A stretch of DNA of 64,000 bases from Planctomycetota bacterium (GCA_003696675.1 RFGH01000195.1:1-64000), one strand, 5' to 3'; shown: positions 1 through 9,116, counted from the stretch's first letter. Notes: generated from the sequence alone by a model not told the origin. A program made the numbers and translations.

Positions 1-38
1 GCGGGAGGGCTTGGGCGTACCGTTGAGGCCATAATCGA

Positions 39-112
39 GCGGGCGTAGCTCAACTGGATAGAGCACCTGACTACGGATCAGGAGGTTGAGGGTTCGAATC
101 CTTCCGCCCGTG
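39..112 (+). tRNA. tRNA-Arg (anticodon ACG)
   Basis: The sequence folds as a full cloverleaf: a 7-bp acceptor stem (39-45 with 105-111, one G-T pair), a D arm starting GCTC, a 5-bp anticodon stem CCTGA/TCAGG around the loop CTACGGA (71-77), and a T arm with the TTCGAAT loop (93-99). The anticodon read from the loop is ACG, so it decodes CGN arginine codons, with A34 presumably deaminated to inosine. CCA is not encoded. A strong hairpin follows at once. Confidence 0.95.
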
Positions 113-117
113 CTGAC

Positions 118-144
118 ATAAACCCCGGCCACGCCGGGGTTTAT
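118..144 (+). terminator. Terminator hairpin after tRNA-Arg
   Basis: An uninterrupted inverted repeat (ATAAACCCCGGC, loop CAC, GCCGGGGTTTAT) begins six bases after the tRNA. The stem ends in TTTAT, so it can act as an intrinsic terminator for the tRNA. On the other strand the stem also ends in TTTAT, so it may also stop the DUF2325 gene that ends at 189. Confidence 0.8.
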
Positions 145-188
145 GTGTTATGCGGACGAAGTTTCGCGGTTGGTGGATCGTCAGCGGG

Positions 189-1775
189 TCAAATCCGGAG
201 TCTGATGTCGGCCTGCTGGATGATCTTTTCGGCGAGCGTGTTCGGGTGGTATCCGCCCTCGACATTGACACTGGGCACGCCGGCGGCCCGGGCGTATTTG
301 CGGGCTTTTTCGGCGTGGAGATGGCCGGTGAACTTGATAAGGACGATCACGACACGGGTATCGGGGCGGGCAATGGGCGCCTGCATGCGTGACCCACTGC
401 CGTGCTCTGTCAGGCGGACCCACTCGACGGTGGCTTGGAATGCCTTTTCGAGGCGTGCAATGGCATCCTGACGGGGTTGGCCTCCGATGATGACGATGCG
501 CCCGCCGCGGAGGAGTTCTCGGGCCTGTTCGACGCGGGGCGACCAGGGCTCGGATTCGGTGGCGGCGGAGTCGTCGGCGGGCTTGGCGGAGTCGTCGGCG
601 GGCTTGTAGTCGTCGGCGGGCTTGTAGGTGAGATGCTCGTGGGGTTGAAGATCATCCGGGAAACGGAGGTCGCGGACGGTTTCGCGAAACTCCGCGATGC
701 GCGGATCGGTCGGGCCGACACCCGAGTCGCTGATTTCGCTTATTGCGGCATTGATTTTCTCGAAGTCGTCCCGGCTCGGGGTGGCAGCATTTTGGATGCG
801 TCGTGCGTGGTATGCGGCTTTATTGAGGAGCTGCCTTACATTGCGGTTTCTGCGTGATCTTTCCTCTTCCGCATCGAGGAGTCTGCGGGAATGAGCAATC
901 ACATCGCAGGCGTGTTCCGGCGATGCGGGGTCATCGAGTTTCATGTGTCGTTCGATGAAGATGGATCGCTCCATGGTTACACGGCGGAGCCAGAGGTGGG
1001 CTTCTTCTTGGTCGATATCGTCGGAGGTGAGCCATGTGGCCGCGAGTGCTACGCGGAGAGCGGAGGATGCTTCCGCGAAGAGTTGTAAGGCCTGTTGTAT
1101 TTCGGATTGAGTAAAACAGGCATCGCTGCTGACCGCGCGGGCGCACAGCTTTGCGGTTTCTGCGAGCGCGTCGTAGCAGGATGCGATCTGGAGAATCGTT
1201 GGATCGTCGGGCTGTTCCTGGTAGGACCAAAATACCCAGAGAAAGCAATCGGTCATGCTTTTGGCGACAGCGATCATGTCGTCCATGCGGGCCTTGAGGA
1301 CACGATCTTGGTCTTGATTTCCGGCTGCTTTGCGTTTTTCGATGTAGAGTCGGCAGGACTCGGCTTTGAGACGCGCACGCTTCTCGATGTAGGCGAGGTC
1401 GATGGACCTTGGCGTTGGCTGAGTCTGTTCCTCTGATCGGGCCGTTTCGGATTCCCGTGCGGCGGCGGCGGCGATCTGAATGTCTTCGGGCGTTCCGGTG
1501 ACCACAACTTCGGCGGATGCGTCGCCGATGACAAGGGGTACGGGCGCGGCGATGGAGGGTGTTTCTGGAGGAGTGTGCGGATGATTTGGGGGCGTATCCT
1601 GGTCTTCCTCGGTTGGTTTGGGCGTGGGTTGATCGGGGGGCGGGAAGGCTGCGGACTCTGCGAGGACGAGATTTGCAAGTTCGACGAGGAATGCTCGAAC
1701 CGAGGGCGATCGTTGGATCTCTTGCCTGAGCAGGGTACGGATGGATTCGGCCAGTTTGTCCGCGTGGTCTTGCAT
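189..1775 (-). CDS. DUF2325-domain protein
   Basis: This is a 528-residue protein whose last ~110 residues match the DUF2325 pattern: a beta strand and glycine turn (RIVIIGGQPRQ), alternating strands, then a closing helix (NTLAEKIIQQ). DUF2325 has no firmly established biochemistry that I can state. The N-terminal part begins with a short helix, then a Pro/Thr/Glu-rich linker (about 45-85) and a long helical region without membrane segments. Three KPADD repeats precede the C-terminal domain. The start ATG at 1775 follows a weak ribosome site. The gene lies downstream of an adenine methyltransferase on the same strand and next to a tRNA, so an accessory or defence role is possible but is inference only. 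Confidence 0.7.
   Translation of the reverse strand: MQDHADKLAESIRTLLRQEIQRSPSVRAFLVELANLVLAESAAFPPPDQPTPKPTEEDQDTPPNHPHTPPETPSIAAPVPLVIGDASAEVVVTGTPEDIQIAAAAARESETARSEEQTQPTPRSIDLAYIEKRARLKAESCRLYIEKRKAAGNQDQDRVLKARMDDMIAVAKSMTDCFLWVFWSYQEQPDDPTILQIASCYDALAETAKLCARAVSSDACFTQSEIQQALQLFAEASSALRVALAATWLTSDDIDQEEAHLWLRRVTMERSIFIERHMKLDDPASPEHACDVIAHSRRLLDAEEERSRRNRNVRQLLNKAAYHARRIQNAATPSRDDFEKINAAISEISDSGVGPTDPRIAEFRETVRDLRFPDDLQPHEHLTYKPADDYKPADDSAKPADDSAATESEPWSPRVEQARELLRGGRIVIIGGQPRQDAIARLEKAFQATVEWVRLTEHGSGSRMQAPIARPDTRVVIVLIKFTGHLHAEKARKYARAAGVPSVNVEGGYHPNTLAEKIIQQADIRLRI
570..624 (-). repeat. Short in-frame tandem repeat coding KPADD units
   Basis: The 16-base core GTCGTCGGCGGGCTTG occurs three times (570-585, 591-606, 609-624) at spacings of 21 and 18 bases. 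In the minus-strand reading frame it codes three KPADD units forming an acidic, flexible linker before the DUF2325 domain. Its copy number could vary between strains. Confidence 0.85.
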
Positions 1776-1962
1776 GGAAATCTCGCTGCTTGTGCGGGAT
1801 CATATGGAGTGACCCGCTACCGACACATGGTCGGCTTGGGGCAGGCCTGGGTGTGGCGAGCTGCAGCTTGTGCGGATCCGGACTTGAGGATCTACATAAT
1901 TCCACTGATCGTGGCGGATGCCGCTTGCTTAGGGGCCGAGATAGTGAAGCATGGGAGAGGGC

Positions 1963-3039
1963 CTAGGCCGCGACGCAACGGTTGTCCGTGAGGCGGACGG
2001 CGCCGACGGCGGTGTGGTCCCATGACTGACCTTCGGGAAGAACCACATAGATGAACTCGGTGTTGCGGCTGGGGCCGGCGGTGCCGACGCGTTCACCCGA
2101 AGGGTTGAAGACGCCGATCTGGTGTCCGATGTATCGCGGGTGGGGCCGGTCGATGCGGTAGGTGTCGCCGCGGGTGGTGAGGACGGACTCGAGATCGTCC
2201 GGGCTGAGGAAACCTTCGCTGCTGAAGGACACCATGAGGTTTGGCGCTCGGGTGTGGGCGATCAGGTCGCGGAATGCGTCGAACGCTTTGCGGCGGCTGT
2301 TGAAGTCGCTCTTTCGCTCGCGGCAATCGGTGCGTTTGCAGGCGATGCCATAGGTTTCGGGCTTGTCCCACCGAACGAGGGTTTCCCAGATGTGGTAGTT
2401 GCCGAGGTAGGCGTGCTGGTTGTAGGGCGGGTCGATGTAGGCGAGATCTGCTTCGATCTCAGCGGCGGCGGAGCGTGCGTCGTCGCAGCGTGCGGAGCAC
2501 GGGGCGTGGACGGCGGGGAGGATCTCGGGCATCCGGAGTTCGAGGGGGTTGTGGGACCGCGGCGCCCATTTCTTGAGGTAGGCCATCTGGACGCCGGTGG
2601 TCGAGTCGACGCGGTCGGCGGCTTCCATCAGGGAGACGAGGCAGACGGCTTCGAGTTCGGGGTCGAGTGATTTTCGGGCGATGGCGTCTCGGATGGCGTC
2701 GATGCGTTCGCCGTTGAAGGGCTGGAAGAATCGGCTCCTTTCGCAGAAGGTGTGGGTGAAGTAGCCGGGCGAACCGGGGAGGGCGTTGAACTCGTCGATG
2801 AGCATGCGGGCGTGGTGCTCGACTCGTTCGCGGTCGGCCTGGACATAGCAGGCGGCGAGGGCGTGTGCGTAGCGTGTGGCGTCGTTGGCGTGGACGACGA
2901 AGCCTGCCTGCTTGAGGGCGTGGCCGACCCGGGAAGTGCCGGAGAACAGGTCGGCGATGGTGCGGATGCGGGGCAGGGCCGCGACCGCGGCGCGGATGGT
3001 GGGGATGAGGACTCGCTTTGAACCAATGTACTTGATCAT
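1963..3039 (-). CDS. D12-class DNA N6-adenine methyltransferase
   Basis: The 358-residue protein is a Dam/D12-type adenine methyltransferase, which transfers a methyl group from S-adenosylmethionine to N6 of adenine in a specific DNA site. Visible motifs in order are KYIGSK (residues 3-8, motif X), DLFSGTSRVG (30-39, AdoMet-binding motif I with TSR in place of TG) and the catalytic DPPY (203-206, motif IV). I chose ATG 3039, which puts the conserved MIKYIGSK at the N-terminus. ATG 3057 is six codons upstream, and the reading frame remains open to 3792 but that extension is compositionally poor. No restriction endonuclease is recognisable beside it, so it is an orphan methyltransferase or part of an uncharacterised pair with the DUF2325 gene. 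Confidence 0.88.
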   Translation of the reverse strand: MIKYIGSKRVLIPTIRAAVAALPRIRTIADLFSGTSRVGHALKQAGFVVHANDATRYAHALAACYVQADRERVEHHARMLIDEFNALPGSPGYFTHTFCERSRFFQPFNGERIDAIRDAIARKSLDPELEAVCLVSLMEAADRVDSTTGVQMAYLKKWAPRSHNPLELRMPEILPAVHAPCSARCDDARSAAAEIEADLAYIDPPYNQHAYLGNYHIWETLVRWDKPETYGIACKRTDCRERKSDFNSRRKAFDAFRDLIAHTRAPNLMVSFSSEGFLSPDDLESVLTTRGDTYRIDRPHPRYIGHQIGVFNPSGERVGTAGPSRNTEFIYVVLPEGQSWDHTAVGAVRLTDNRCVAA

Positions 3040-3226
3040 GCCGGACGGCTGGAACATCGGCGCGGGGGCGGAAATTCCGCCAATCACGGGATAATTTCGC
3101 GGACGCCCGGGGTGGCCCCGTCGGGGGGATGGAATCCGCTTGGGAAGGGGCACCGGGGGGTGATTTGCGGGTGGTGCAGCGGGTTGTGCTGGGTCCCGGG
3201 GGCAAAAACACCGATTGAAGGGCGGC

Positions 3227-5758
3227 ATGAGCGTGTCGGAGCAGGCTGTGATTGGGTGGTGGCGGGGATCGTTCGATCCCGGGTTATCGCTCGGTGAGCG
3301 GATCCGGATGGCGGGGGAAGCGTTCGCGGACCGGCCGGCGGTGCGGTTGGGCGACGGGAGCTGGATGCCGCACGGGGCGCTGCACGATCGTGCGGCGGGG
3401 GTGCGGCGGGCGATGAGCCGGTCGCTGGAGGAGCGTGGCGGTGCAGTCGGGTGTCTGACCGGCACGAACGAATCGCTGCAAGTGGCGTTGATCGCGGTGC
3501 TCATGAGCGCGCCGAGCAGCACGGTGCTGGATCCTTCTTTGCCCGCGTCGAGGAATCGGCAGGCGCTGGACGACATCGGGGCCCGGACACTTCTGGCGGA
3601 TCGGACAACAGAGGCATATGCCCGTTCGCTGGCTCGCCCAGACGATGTGGTGATCATGCTCGACGGGGTGGGCGATGCGTCGGATGCTGGTCCGGCTCCG
3701 ATCGTGGACGACGGGGTGCTGACGGTGTTCACCTCGGGCTCGACGGGTCGTCCAAAGGGGGTGCGTCGGCCGTATGGGGCGATGGCACACACCTGCTACA
3801 ACATATCGTGGCGATTCGGCTCGTCGCCGGATGACCTGATGCTGTATGTGGGTTCGCCGGGCCATGTTGGCACGCTGAACGATGTGCTGCTGAGCATTCT
3901 CAATGGCTTCGCGGCGGTTCCCGTGCAGTTGACGGACCTGGATCTGAGGGCGATCTACGGGTTGATCCGTGATTTGGGTGTGAACAAGGTTTCGATGCCG
4001 CCGTCACTGCTGCGTTTGCTGCTGCGTCACGCGGCGTCGAACGGTGGCTTTGATCGGGACCTGACGGTGGCTTCGAGCGGTGAGGCCCTGCTGAGGAGTG
4101 ATGTCCGGCTTTTCTTTGAGGTGCTGGGCACGGGCTCGACGCTGTGGCAGAGTTACGGATCGACCGAGGCGGGGCACATGTACGCGGGTTTCTACCGACC
4201 CGAGCATGCCACTGGTACGGGATCGCTGCCGCTCAACAGTGCTTCCCGCGGCGTTTCGATCGAGGTGCTTGACGAAGAAGGCCGGCCTGTGAAGCCGGGC
4301 GAGACGGGGAGCATCCGCGTGCGGACGCCGTCTCTGGCTTTGGGCTACACGACGGGTGAGGCGGGGAGCGGGTTTGGAGAGGATGAACGCGGGCGGTACT
4401 TCATGACGGGGGACCGCGCTCAGCTGATCTCGGAGGGTGTGTTCGTTGTTGAGGGGCGGGCGGATCGGCAGATCAACCTGCATGGTCGACGCGTGGAACT
4501 GGGCGAGATCGAGTCGGCGATTCTGGCGACGCCTGGGTGGGGCGAGGCGTGCGCCGCATTGGTTGCGGATGCGGGGGGCCGGACGACGCTGCTCGCGATG
4601 GTCAGCCCGATTCCGGGGATGACCGGTGATCCGGCGCGGTTGCGGGAGTCGCTGCGGAGCGTGCTTCCGTCGTTCGCGGTGCCGGCGAAGCTGGTCTGTG
4701 TCGATGCCCTGCCGCGGACGACGACGGGCAAGGTGGATCTGGCGGGCGTGCGGGATACGCTGGCGAAGTCTTTGGCATCGTCGCAGGGGGATACGGGCAC
4801 GCCCGCGAAAGGGCCGACGGAGAACTGGGTTGCGGATGCGTGGCAGGCGGTGCTAGGGGTTGAGCAGCGGCCTTCACGGGATGTGAGCTTCGACGAGTTC
4901 GGTGGGGATTCGCTGAACGCGGTCGAGCTGTGCCTGCGTTTCGGCCAGAAGTTCGGCGTGGCGTTGGGGATGGACTTTGTGACAGCGCATCGGACGGTGG
5001 CGTCGCAGGCGGCTGCGTTGCAGGACGCGGCGGCTACCGGGACGGCGGCAGGCGAGCGGGTGGTCTCGCTGCGGGCATCGGACGAGGGGCCGGTGTGCGT
5101 GCTCGTCCCGGGCGCGGGGGGGCACGCCTGGGTGTACCTCGGCATCGCGGGGGAGCTGGCGACGCCGTGCGAGTTGCTGGCGTTGAATCTGAACTTCTCC
5201 GATCGGGATGAGCTGCTTCCGGAGCGGCTGCGGGACACCGTGCTCGCCTCGCTGGGTGGTGCGCGTGCCGCACGCCCGGTGGTGCTGGTCGGGTACTCGC
5301 GCGGGTGCCTGATTGCGGCGACGCTCGGTGGGCTGCTGCGTGAGAAGGGCGTCCGCGTGGGCGGGATGGCGTTGATTGATCCGAGCCCCCTGCGACGGGA
5401 CCCGCTGAGGGCCCGGATGGCTGCGGCCGTGCGCGGGTGGAGGCGGTCACGGCGGCGTACGGACCATGCGGGGGCGCGCCGGTTGCTGGACGAGCAGATC
5501 GCGGCCACACGGCACGAGATCACCCGTTTGTACCGACCGGAGCACACTGTGATCGGGGATATGCCGTGCGCGATGCTCGTCACGAGCGAGACGGCAAGGC
5601 TCATATCTTCGATGGGGTCGCTATACGGTCGGCCGGTCGGTGCGTGCGAGATCGAAACGGTGCCGGAACTTGGTCATCTCGATCTGATGCGCAAGCGCGG
5701 GGCGCCGATCGTGGCGGGATGGCTGGCGGCACGCATCGCCGCGTTCGGGGGCGGCTGA
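3227..5758 (+). CDS. NRPS-like enzyme: adenylation, carrier and thioesterase domains
   Basis: The 843-residue protein has three domains. An AMP-binding adenylation domain (about 25-520) carries the TSGSTGRPKG phosphate-binding motif near 169-178, the TGD motif and a C-terminal TGKVD lysine motif. A peptidyl carrier domain follows, with FGGDSL and phosphopantetheine Ser562. An alpha/beta-hydrolase thioesterase has GYSRG (nucleophile Ser691) and a catalytic His near 817 in ELGHLD. There is no condensation or reductase domain, so it probably activates one acyl or amino acid and releases it by hydrolysis or transfer. Start ATG 3227 follows AAGG; TTG 3215 is an alternative. It is divergent from the methyltransferase, and the product is unknown. 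Confidence 0.88.
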   Translation: MSVSEQAVIGWWRGSFDPGLSLGERIRMAGEAFADRPAVRLGDGSWMPHGALHDRAAGVRRAMSRSLEERGGAVGCLTGTNESLQVALIAVLMSAPSSTVLDPSLPASRNRQALDDIGARTLLADRTTEAYARSLARPDDVVIMLDGVGDASDAGPAPIVDDGVLTVFTSGSTGRPKGVRRPYGAMAHTCYNISWRFGSSPDDLMLYVGSPGHVGTLNDVLLSILNGFAAVPVQLTDLDLRAIYGLIRDLGVNKVSMPPSLLRLLLRHAASNGGFDRDLTVASSGEALLRSDVRLFFEVLGTGSTLWQSYGSTEAGHMYAGFYRPEHATGTGSLPLNSASRGVSIEVLDEEGRPVKPGETGSIRVRTPSLALGYTTGEAGSGFGEDERGRYFMTGDRAQLISEGVFVVEGRADRQINLHGRRVELGEIESAILATPGWGEACAALVADAGGRTTLLAMVSPIPGMTGDPARLRESLRSVLPSFAVPAKLVCVDALPRTTTGKVDLAGVRDTLAKSLASSQGDTGTPAKGPTENWVADAWQAVLGVEQRPSRDVSFDEFGGDSLNAVELCLRFGQKFGVALGMDFVTAHRTVASQAAALQDAAATGTAAGERVVSLRASDEGPVCVLVPGAGGHAWVYLGIAGELATPCELLALNLNFSDRDELLPERLRDTVLASLGGARAARPVVLVGYSRGCLIAATLGGLLREKGVRVGGMALIDPSPLRRDPLRARMAAAVRGWRRSRRRTDHAGARRLLDEQIAATRHEITRLYRPEHTVIGDMPCAMLVTSETARLISSMGSLYGRPVGACEIETVPELGHLDLMRKRGAPIVAGWLAARIAAFGGG

Positions 5759-5795
5759 GCCGGCGTGCTGTGGCGATCGGTCCGAGCGGGGCAGC

Positions 5796-7157
5796 TCAGG
5801 CCTTGACCACGCGGGCCTTGGGCTTGCCGGGGAGCCTGCTGAGCGCGTTGCGGGTATCGACCACCAGGGTGGCATGGTCGGCGATGGCCTGCCAGTCGGT
5901 GACATCGTGATCGGTGACGATCAGGATGCAGTCCGATGCTTTGAGGGTTGTTTCGTCCAATGGGACGGAGTCCATGCTGAATGAGTAGTTTCGCATCTCC
6001 GGAAAGTGCGGGACGAGCGGATCGTGGTAGCTGACCTTGGCGCCGCGTTTGGCCAGGAGCTCGATGATCTCGGCGGCGGGCGTCTCGCGGGTGTCATCCA
6101 CATTGGGCTTGTAGGCCAGACCGACGACGATGATCCGGGATCCCTTGACGGACTTGGAATCGTCGTTGAGGGCTTCGGCGGTCTTTTCGACCACCCACTC
6201 CGGCATGCCGCGGTTGATCTCGCCGGCGAGTTCGATGAAGCGGGTTACCCGGCCGTGCTCGCGGGCTTTCCAGGTGAGGTAGAAGGGGTCGATGGGGATG
6301 CAGTGGCCGCCGAGCCCGGGGCCGGGGTAGAAGGGCATGAAGCCGAAGGGCTTGGTGGAGGCAGCCTGGATGACCTCCCAGACATCGATGCCCATGGCGT
6401 CGAAAACCATCTTGAGCTCGTTGACCATGGCGATATTGACCGCGCGAAAGACATTCTCGAGGATCTTGGCGGCTTCGGCGACATCAGCCGAGGTCACGGG
6501 CACGACTTGGGTGACACCGTGGGCGTAGATCGCGCATGCGAGGTCGGTGGAGGTGGCATCGACGCCGCCGACGAGCTTGGGGATAGTGGTTGTGGTGTGG
6601 CTCTTGCGTCCGGGGTCTTCTCGCTCGGGGGAGAAGGCCACAAAGACATCCTTGCCGATTTCGAACTTGCCGCGGCCTGCGGCTTCGGCGGCTTTGAGCA
6701 TGACGGGGATGAAGTCCTCGCGGGTGGTGCCCGGGTAGGTGGTGGACTCGAGAACCACGAGTTGACCGGCTCGGAGACGCTTGCCGATGGCCTCGGCGGT
6801 GTTGAGAACATAGGTGAGATCGGGCTCGAGGTGCGGGCCGACGGGGGTGGGCACGCAGACGAGGATGATGTCGGGCTCGTTGAGGCGGGTGAAATCGACG
6901 GTGGCTTCGAAGCGGCCTGACTCGGACAGGCGGGTGGTCATGTCCGCGCCGAGGTGCTTGAGGTAGTTCTCCCCTTTGGCGAGGTAGTCGATCTTCTTCT
7001 GGTCGACATCGAAGCCGAGGATGCGCATGCCGCCTGTGTGGAGGGCGTCGGCGAGGGGGAGCCCGACATACCCGAGGCCGATGATGCCGACAAGGGCGGC
7101 TTTGGTGCGGATCTTGTCGTTGAGTTCGGCGGCGTGATTGGTCACTGTCTGGGTCAT
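5796..7157 (-). CDS. UDP-hexose / UDP-N-acetylhexosamine 6-dehydrogenase
   Basis: The 453-residue protein belongs to the UDP-glucose/UDP-GlcNAc/UDP-ManNAc dehydrogenase family (WbpA/WecC type), which oxidises C6 of a nucleotide sugar to a uronic acid with two NAD+. It has the NAD-binding GLGYVGLP at 27-34, the ESTTYPGTT segment and the catalytic cysteine in GGHCIPIDP (Cys286). The C-terminal UDP-binding domain has YKPNVDDTRE. The substrate cannot be fixed from sequence. It is the last gene of the polysaccharide block, 65 bases after pssE, and could supply the acidic sugar used by the PssD/PssE pair. Confidence 0.92.
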   Translation of the reverse strand: MTQTVTNHAAELNDKIRTKAALVGIIGLGYVGLPLADALHTGGMRILGFDVDQKKIDYLAKGENYLKHLGADMTTRLSESGRFEATVDFTRLNEPDIILVCVPTPVGPHLEPDLTYVLNTAEAIGKRLRAGQLVVLESTTYPGTTREDFIPVMLKAAEAAGRGKFEIGKDVFVAFSPEREDPGRKSHTTTTIPKLVGGVDATSTDLACAIYAHGVTQVVPVTSADVAEAAKILENVFRAVNIAMVNELKMVFDAMGIDVWEVIQAASTKPFGFMPFYPGPGLGGHCIPIDPFYLTWKAREHGRVTRFIELAGEINRGMPEWVVEKTAEALNDDSKSVKGSRIIVVGLAYKPNVDDTRETPAAEIIELLAKRGAKVSYHDPLVPHFPEMRNYSFSMDSVPLDETTLKASDCILIVTDHDVTDWQAIADHATLVVDTRNALSRLPGKPKARVVKA

Positions 7158-7222
7158 CGTTGTGCCCTTCCTGGCGTGTCACGGGCGGGGGACGGCCGAT
7201 CGGAGGGCCGAGGATCCGGGGA

Positions 7223-7714
7223 TTACTTCGGTCTTTCGGAGCCTTGGATGAAGCCCCGAACGCAAGCGAGCAACTGGGGCGATGCCTGCGCCTGAATGGT
7301 CGGAGTGCGGCGTTTGCCGGTCAACCGCGCGAGCGCACCGGGCAGGTCGGACTCGTCCATGGCGACCTCGACCTTGCCGAGCGCCAGGAAGCGTTCGGCG
7401 GTGGCAACCTGGTGGTCGTTGCGGGTCTCCATGAGCCGGCCGAGCCTCGGAACCACCAGAATAGGGGTTCCAAGTTCCAAGGCGGTGAGGATGGTGCCCA
7501 TCCCGGCGTGGGCGATGACCGCGTCGGCTTCGGCCATGTACCGGCGGAAATCGGACGGATCGATCTTGGCGGTGTATCGGATGTGGCTTGGGCGATAATC
7601 GGTGTTGCCGATCTGCGCGAAGACATCGCTTCGGCCTTCGGCGGCGGCCCATTTATCGACCGCACGGACGAGCCGGTCGAAGGGCATCTGATGGCCGACG
7701 GTGACGAAGATCAC
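7223..7714 (-). CDS. Glycosyltransferase subunit, PssE/Alg13-like
   Basis: The 163-residue protein matches the C-terminal half of family 28 glycosyltransferases: it starts VIFVTVGHQMPFDRL and has a donor-binding HAGMGTI motif near 90-96. Alg13/PssE-type proteins bind the nucleotide sugar and need a membrane-bound Alg14/PssD partner, which is encoded immediately upstream. I place the start at GTG 7714 because it overlaps the pssD stop as GTGA; the longer frame to 7765 is Arg-rich and unconvincing. In rhizobia this pair transfers glucuronic acid, consistent with the dehydrogenase gene next door, but the donor here is inferred. Confidence 0.85.
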   Translation of the reverse strand: MIFVTVGHQMPFDRLVRAVDKWAAAEGRSDVFAQIGNTDYRPSHIRYTAKIDPSDFRRYMAEADAVIAHAGMGTILTALELGTPILVVPRLGRLMETRNDHQVATAERFLALGKVEVAMDESDLPGALARLTGKRRTPTIQAQASPQLLACVRGFIQGSERPK

Positions 7715-8178
7715 AGCACGGCTCCCGCGTACTCTGGGCCGCCCTCGGCGGCGAGGTGTTCCCATTGGGTCAGGCAGCGGTCGGCGTGTTTCATGATTTT
7801 CTGGCCGGAGAGGGAGAGTTGCTCAACATTCGCGATCGAGTCGATCCACATGGTGCGTGCGCCGGCGAGCTTGCCGAGACGGATGGCGAAGTAGCCCGGC
7901 GCCGCGCCGGTGGAGATCACGACATCTGGGCGTTCCCGCGCGACGACGATGCCGATCTGTGCGAGCATCCTGAGAAGCTTGACCTTGTTCCAGCGGGTGG
8001 CGTCCACAACGACATAGAACCGGGCATCGCCGACTTCGGGTCGATAGCTTGGTTCGACGGTCAGATACGCGACATCTGCTCCTTCGAATGCCGGGGCGAG
8101 CCGGCGGAGCTGGACCCAATGGCCGCCCCCGCTGGCGACGGCGAGAACCTTGACCTTTTTTTTTCTGCGGTCGGTCAT
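7711..8178 (-). CDS. Glycosyltransferase subunit, PssD/Alg14-like
   Basis: The 155-residue protein has the Alg14-type N-terminus with a glycine-rich ASGGGHW motif (about 15-21), TRWNK and the STGAAPGYFAI segment of family 28 N-terminal domains. Alg14/PssD proteins anchor the catalytic Alg13/PssE subunit at the membrane and bind the lipid-linked acceptor. The ATG at 8178 overlaps the preceding gene's stop as ATGA and its own stop overlaps the pssE start as GTGA, so the two subunits are probably co-translated. Confidence 0.87.
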   Translation of the reverse strand: MTDRRKKKVKVLAVASGGGHWVQLRRLAPAFEGADVAYLTVEPSYRPEVGDARFYVVVDATRWNKVKLLRMLAQIGIVVARERPDVVISTGAAPGYFAIRLGKLAGARTMWIDSIANVEQLSLSGQKIMKHADRCLTQWEHLAAEGGPEYAGAVL

Positions 8179-9116
8179 GTGGCGGATGCTCCGGCTGCAA
8201 AGCGTGCTCTGATCTCGTCGTCGTAGGCTTTGAGGGTCCGTTTCTTACCTTTGAGCAGGGCACGCCACTCGTACCGGCGGAGGTGACGGAGATATTCGGG
8301 ATCGTCCATACGCTCAACGCCGCTGAGCATCGCTTTGAAGTAACCCCAGGTCATGGCGCACGCTCCGATGACATAGGGCTTGTCAGCCATGCGATAGACC
8401 GCGGTGGCGAGGAGGTACCACGGCGAGGAGCCGATGCGCCACTTGCCTTGGCCGCCTCGGACGCGGCCGTGGAGCACGCCCTTGTGGCTGGAACCCATCT
8501 GTCGGAGGTGAACGACCTTGATCTCGTCGTCCATGATTGAGCGGGCGATCCAGCCTTTCATGCGGCACATGTGGCCGTCGATTCCGTCCCATCCGACCAT
8601 GCGGACGAAGCCGCCGATATCCTCGAAGCAGGTGCGACGGTAGAACTTCGTTGGTCCGGCGGCGTGGTCGTCACCGCGGCGCTCGTGCACCAAGCGCCCG
8701 TACTCATCGCGGAGGAACATCTTGCCGGAGACGGCGCCGAGACGAGGCTCTCGCTCCATCTCCTCGATAAGCCGCTCGAAATAGCGGGCGGGGAGCTCGA
8801 GGTCGGCGTCCATTTTGCAAATGAACTCGTAATCTTCCGGGTCGACGGCGTTGTAGCCGGCGTAAAAAGCCTCGATGACTCCCGGTCCGACCTTTCGTTC
8901 TCCGCGGTCGTCTCGCCGTACGATCTTGATGAAATCGTGCTGGGCGGAGGCTTGCTCGAGTATTTCGGGGGTGTCGTCGGTGGATCCATCGTCAACGATG
9001 ACCCAGGTGGTGGGACGAACGGTCTGGGCGGCCATGGTTTCGATCGTGCGGCCGATGAACTCGCCCTCGTCGCGGCAAGGGGTCACCACCAGGTAGCGGC
9101 GGGTAGAGCGAGTCAT
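8175..9116 (-). CDS. Family 2 glycosyltransferase
   Basis: The 313-residue protein is a GT-A fold inverting glycosyltransferase: the N-terminal strand LVVTPCRDEGEFI is followed by VDDGSTDDTPE (about 40-50) and the metal-binding KMDADLEL. The C-terminal third is basic with one possible amphipathic membrane-contact stretch (SSPWYLLATAVYRM). It would add one sugar from a nucleotide donor to the lipid-linked repeat unit on the cytoplasmic face. Both ends overlap neighbours by four bases (ATGA). Confidence 0.9.
   Translation of the reverse strand: MTRSTRRYLVVTPCRDEGEFIGRTIETMAAQTVRPTTWVIVDDGSTDDTPEILEQASAQHDFIKIVRRDDRGERKVGPGVIEAFYAGYNAVDPEDYEFICKMDADLELPARYFERLIEEMEREPRLGAVSGKMFLRDEYGRLVHERRGDDHAAGPTKFYRRTCFEDIGGFVRMVGWDGIDGHMCRMKGWIARSIMDDEIKVVHLRQMGSSHKGVLHGRVRGGQGKWRIGSSPWYLLATAVYRMADKPYVIGACAMTWGYFKAMLSGVERMDDPEYLRHLRRYEWRALLKGKKRTLKAYDDEIRARFAAGASAT

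Noticed and set aside
39..144. tRNA-Arg as attachment site of an integrated element
   Set aside because: I looked for a direct repeat of the tRNA 3' end further on and found none in the window, and no integrase gene is present.
3040..3792. N-terminal extension of the adenine methyltransferase (609-residue frame)
   Set aside because: The extension is Ser/Pro/Arg-rich and opposes the real NRPS-like gene; the conserved KYIGSK start lies at 3039.
5034..5510. Long open frames opposite the NRPS-like gene
   Set aside because: They are antisense shadows of GC-rich coding sequence with no independent motif.
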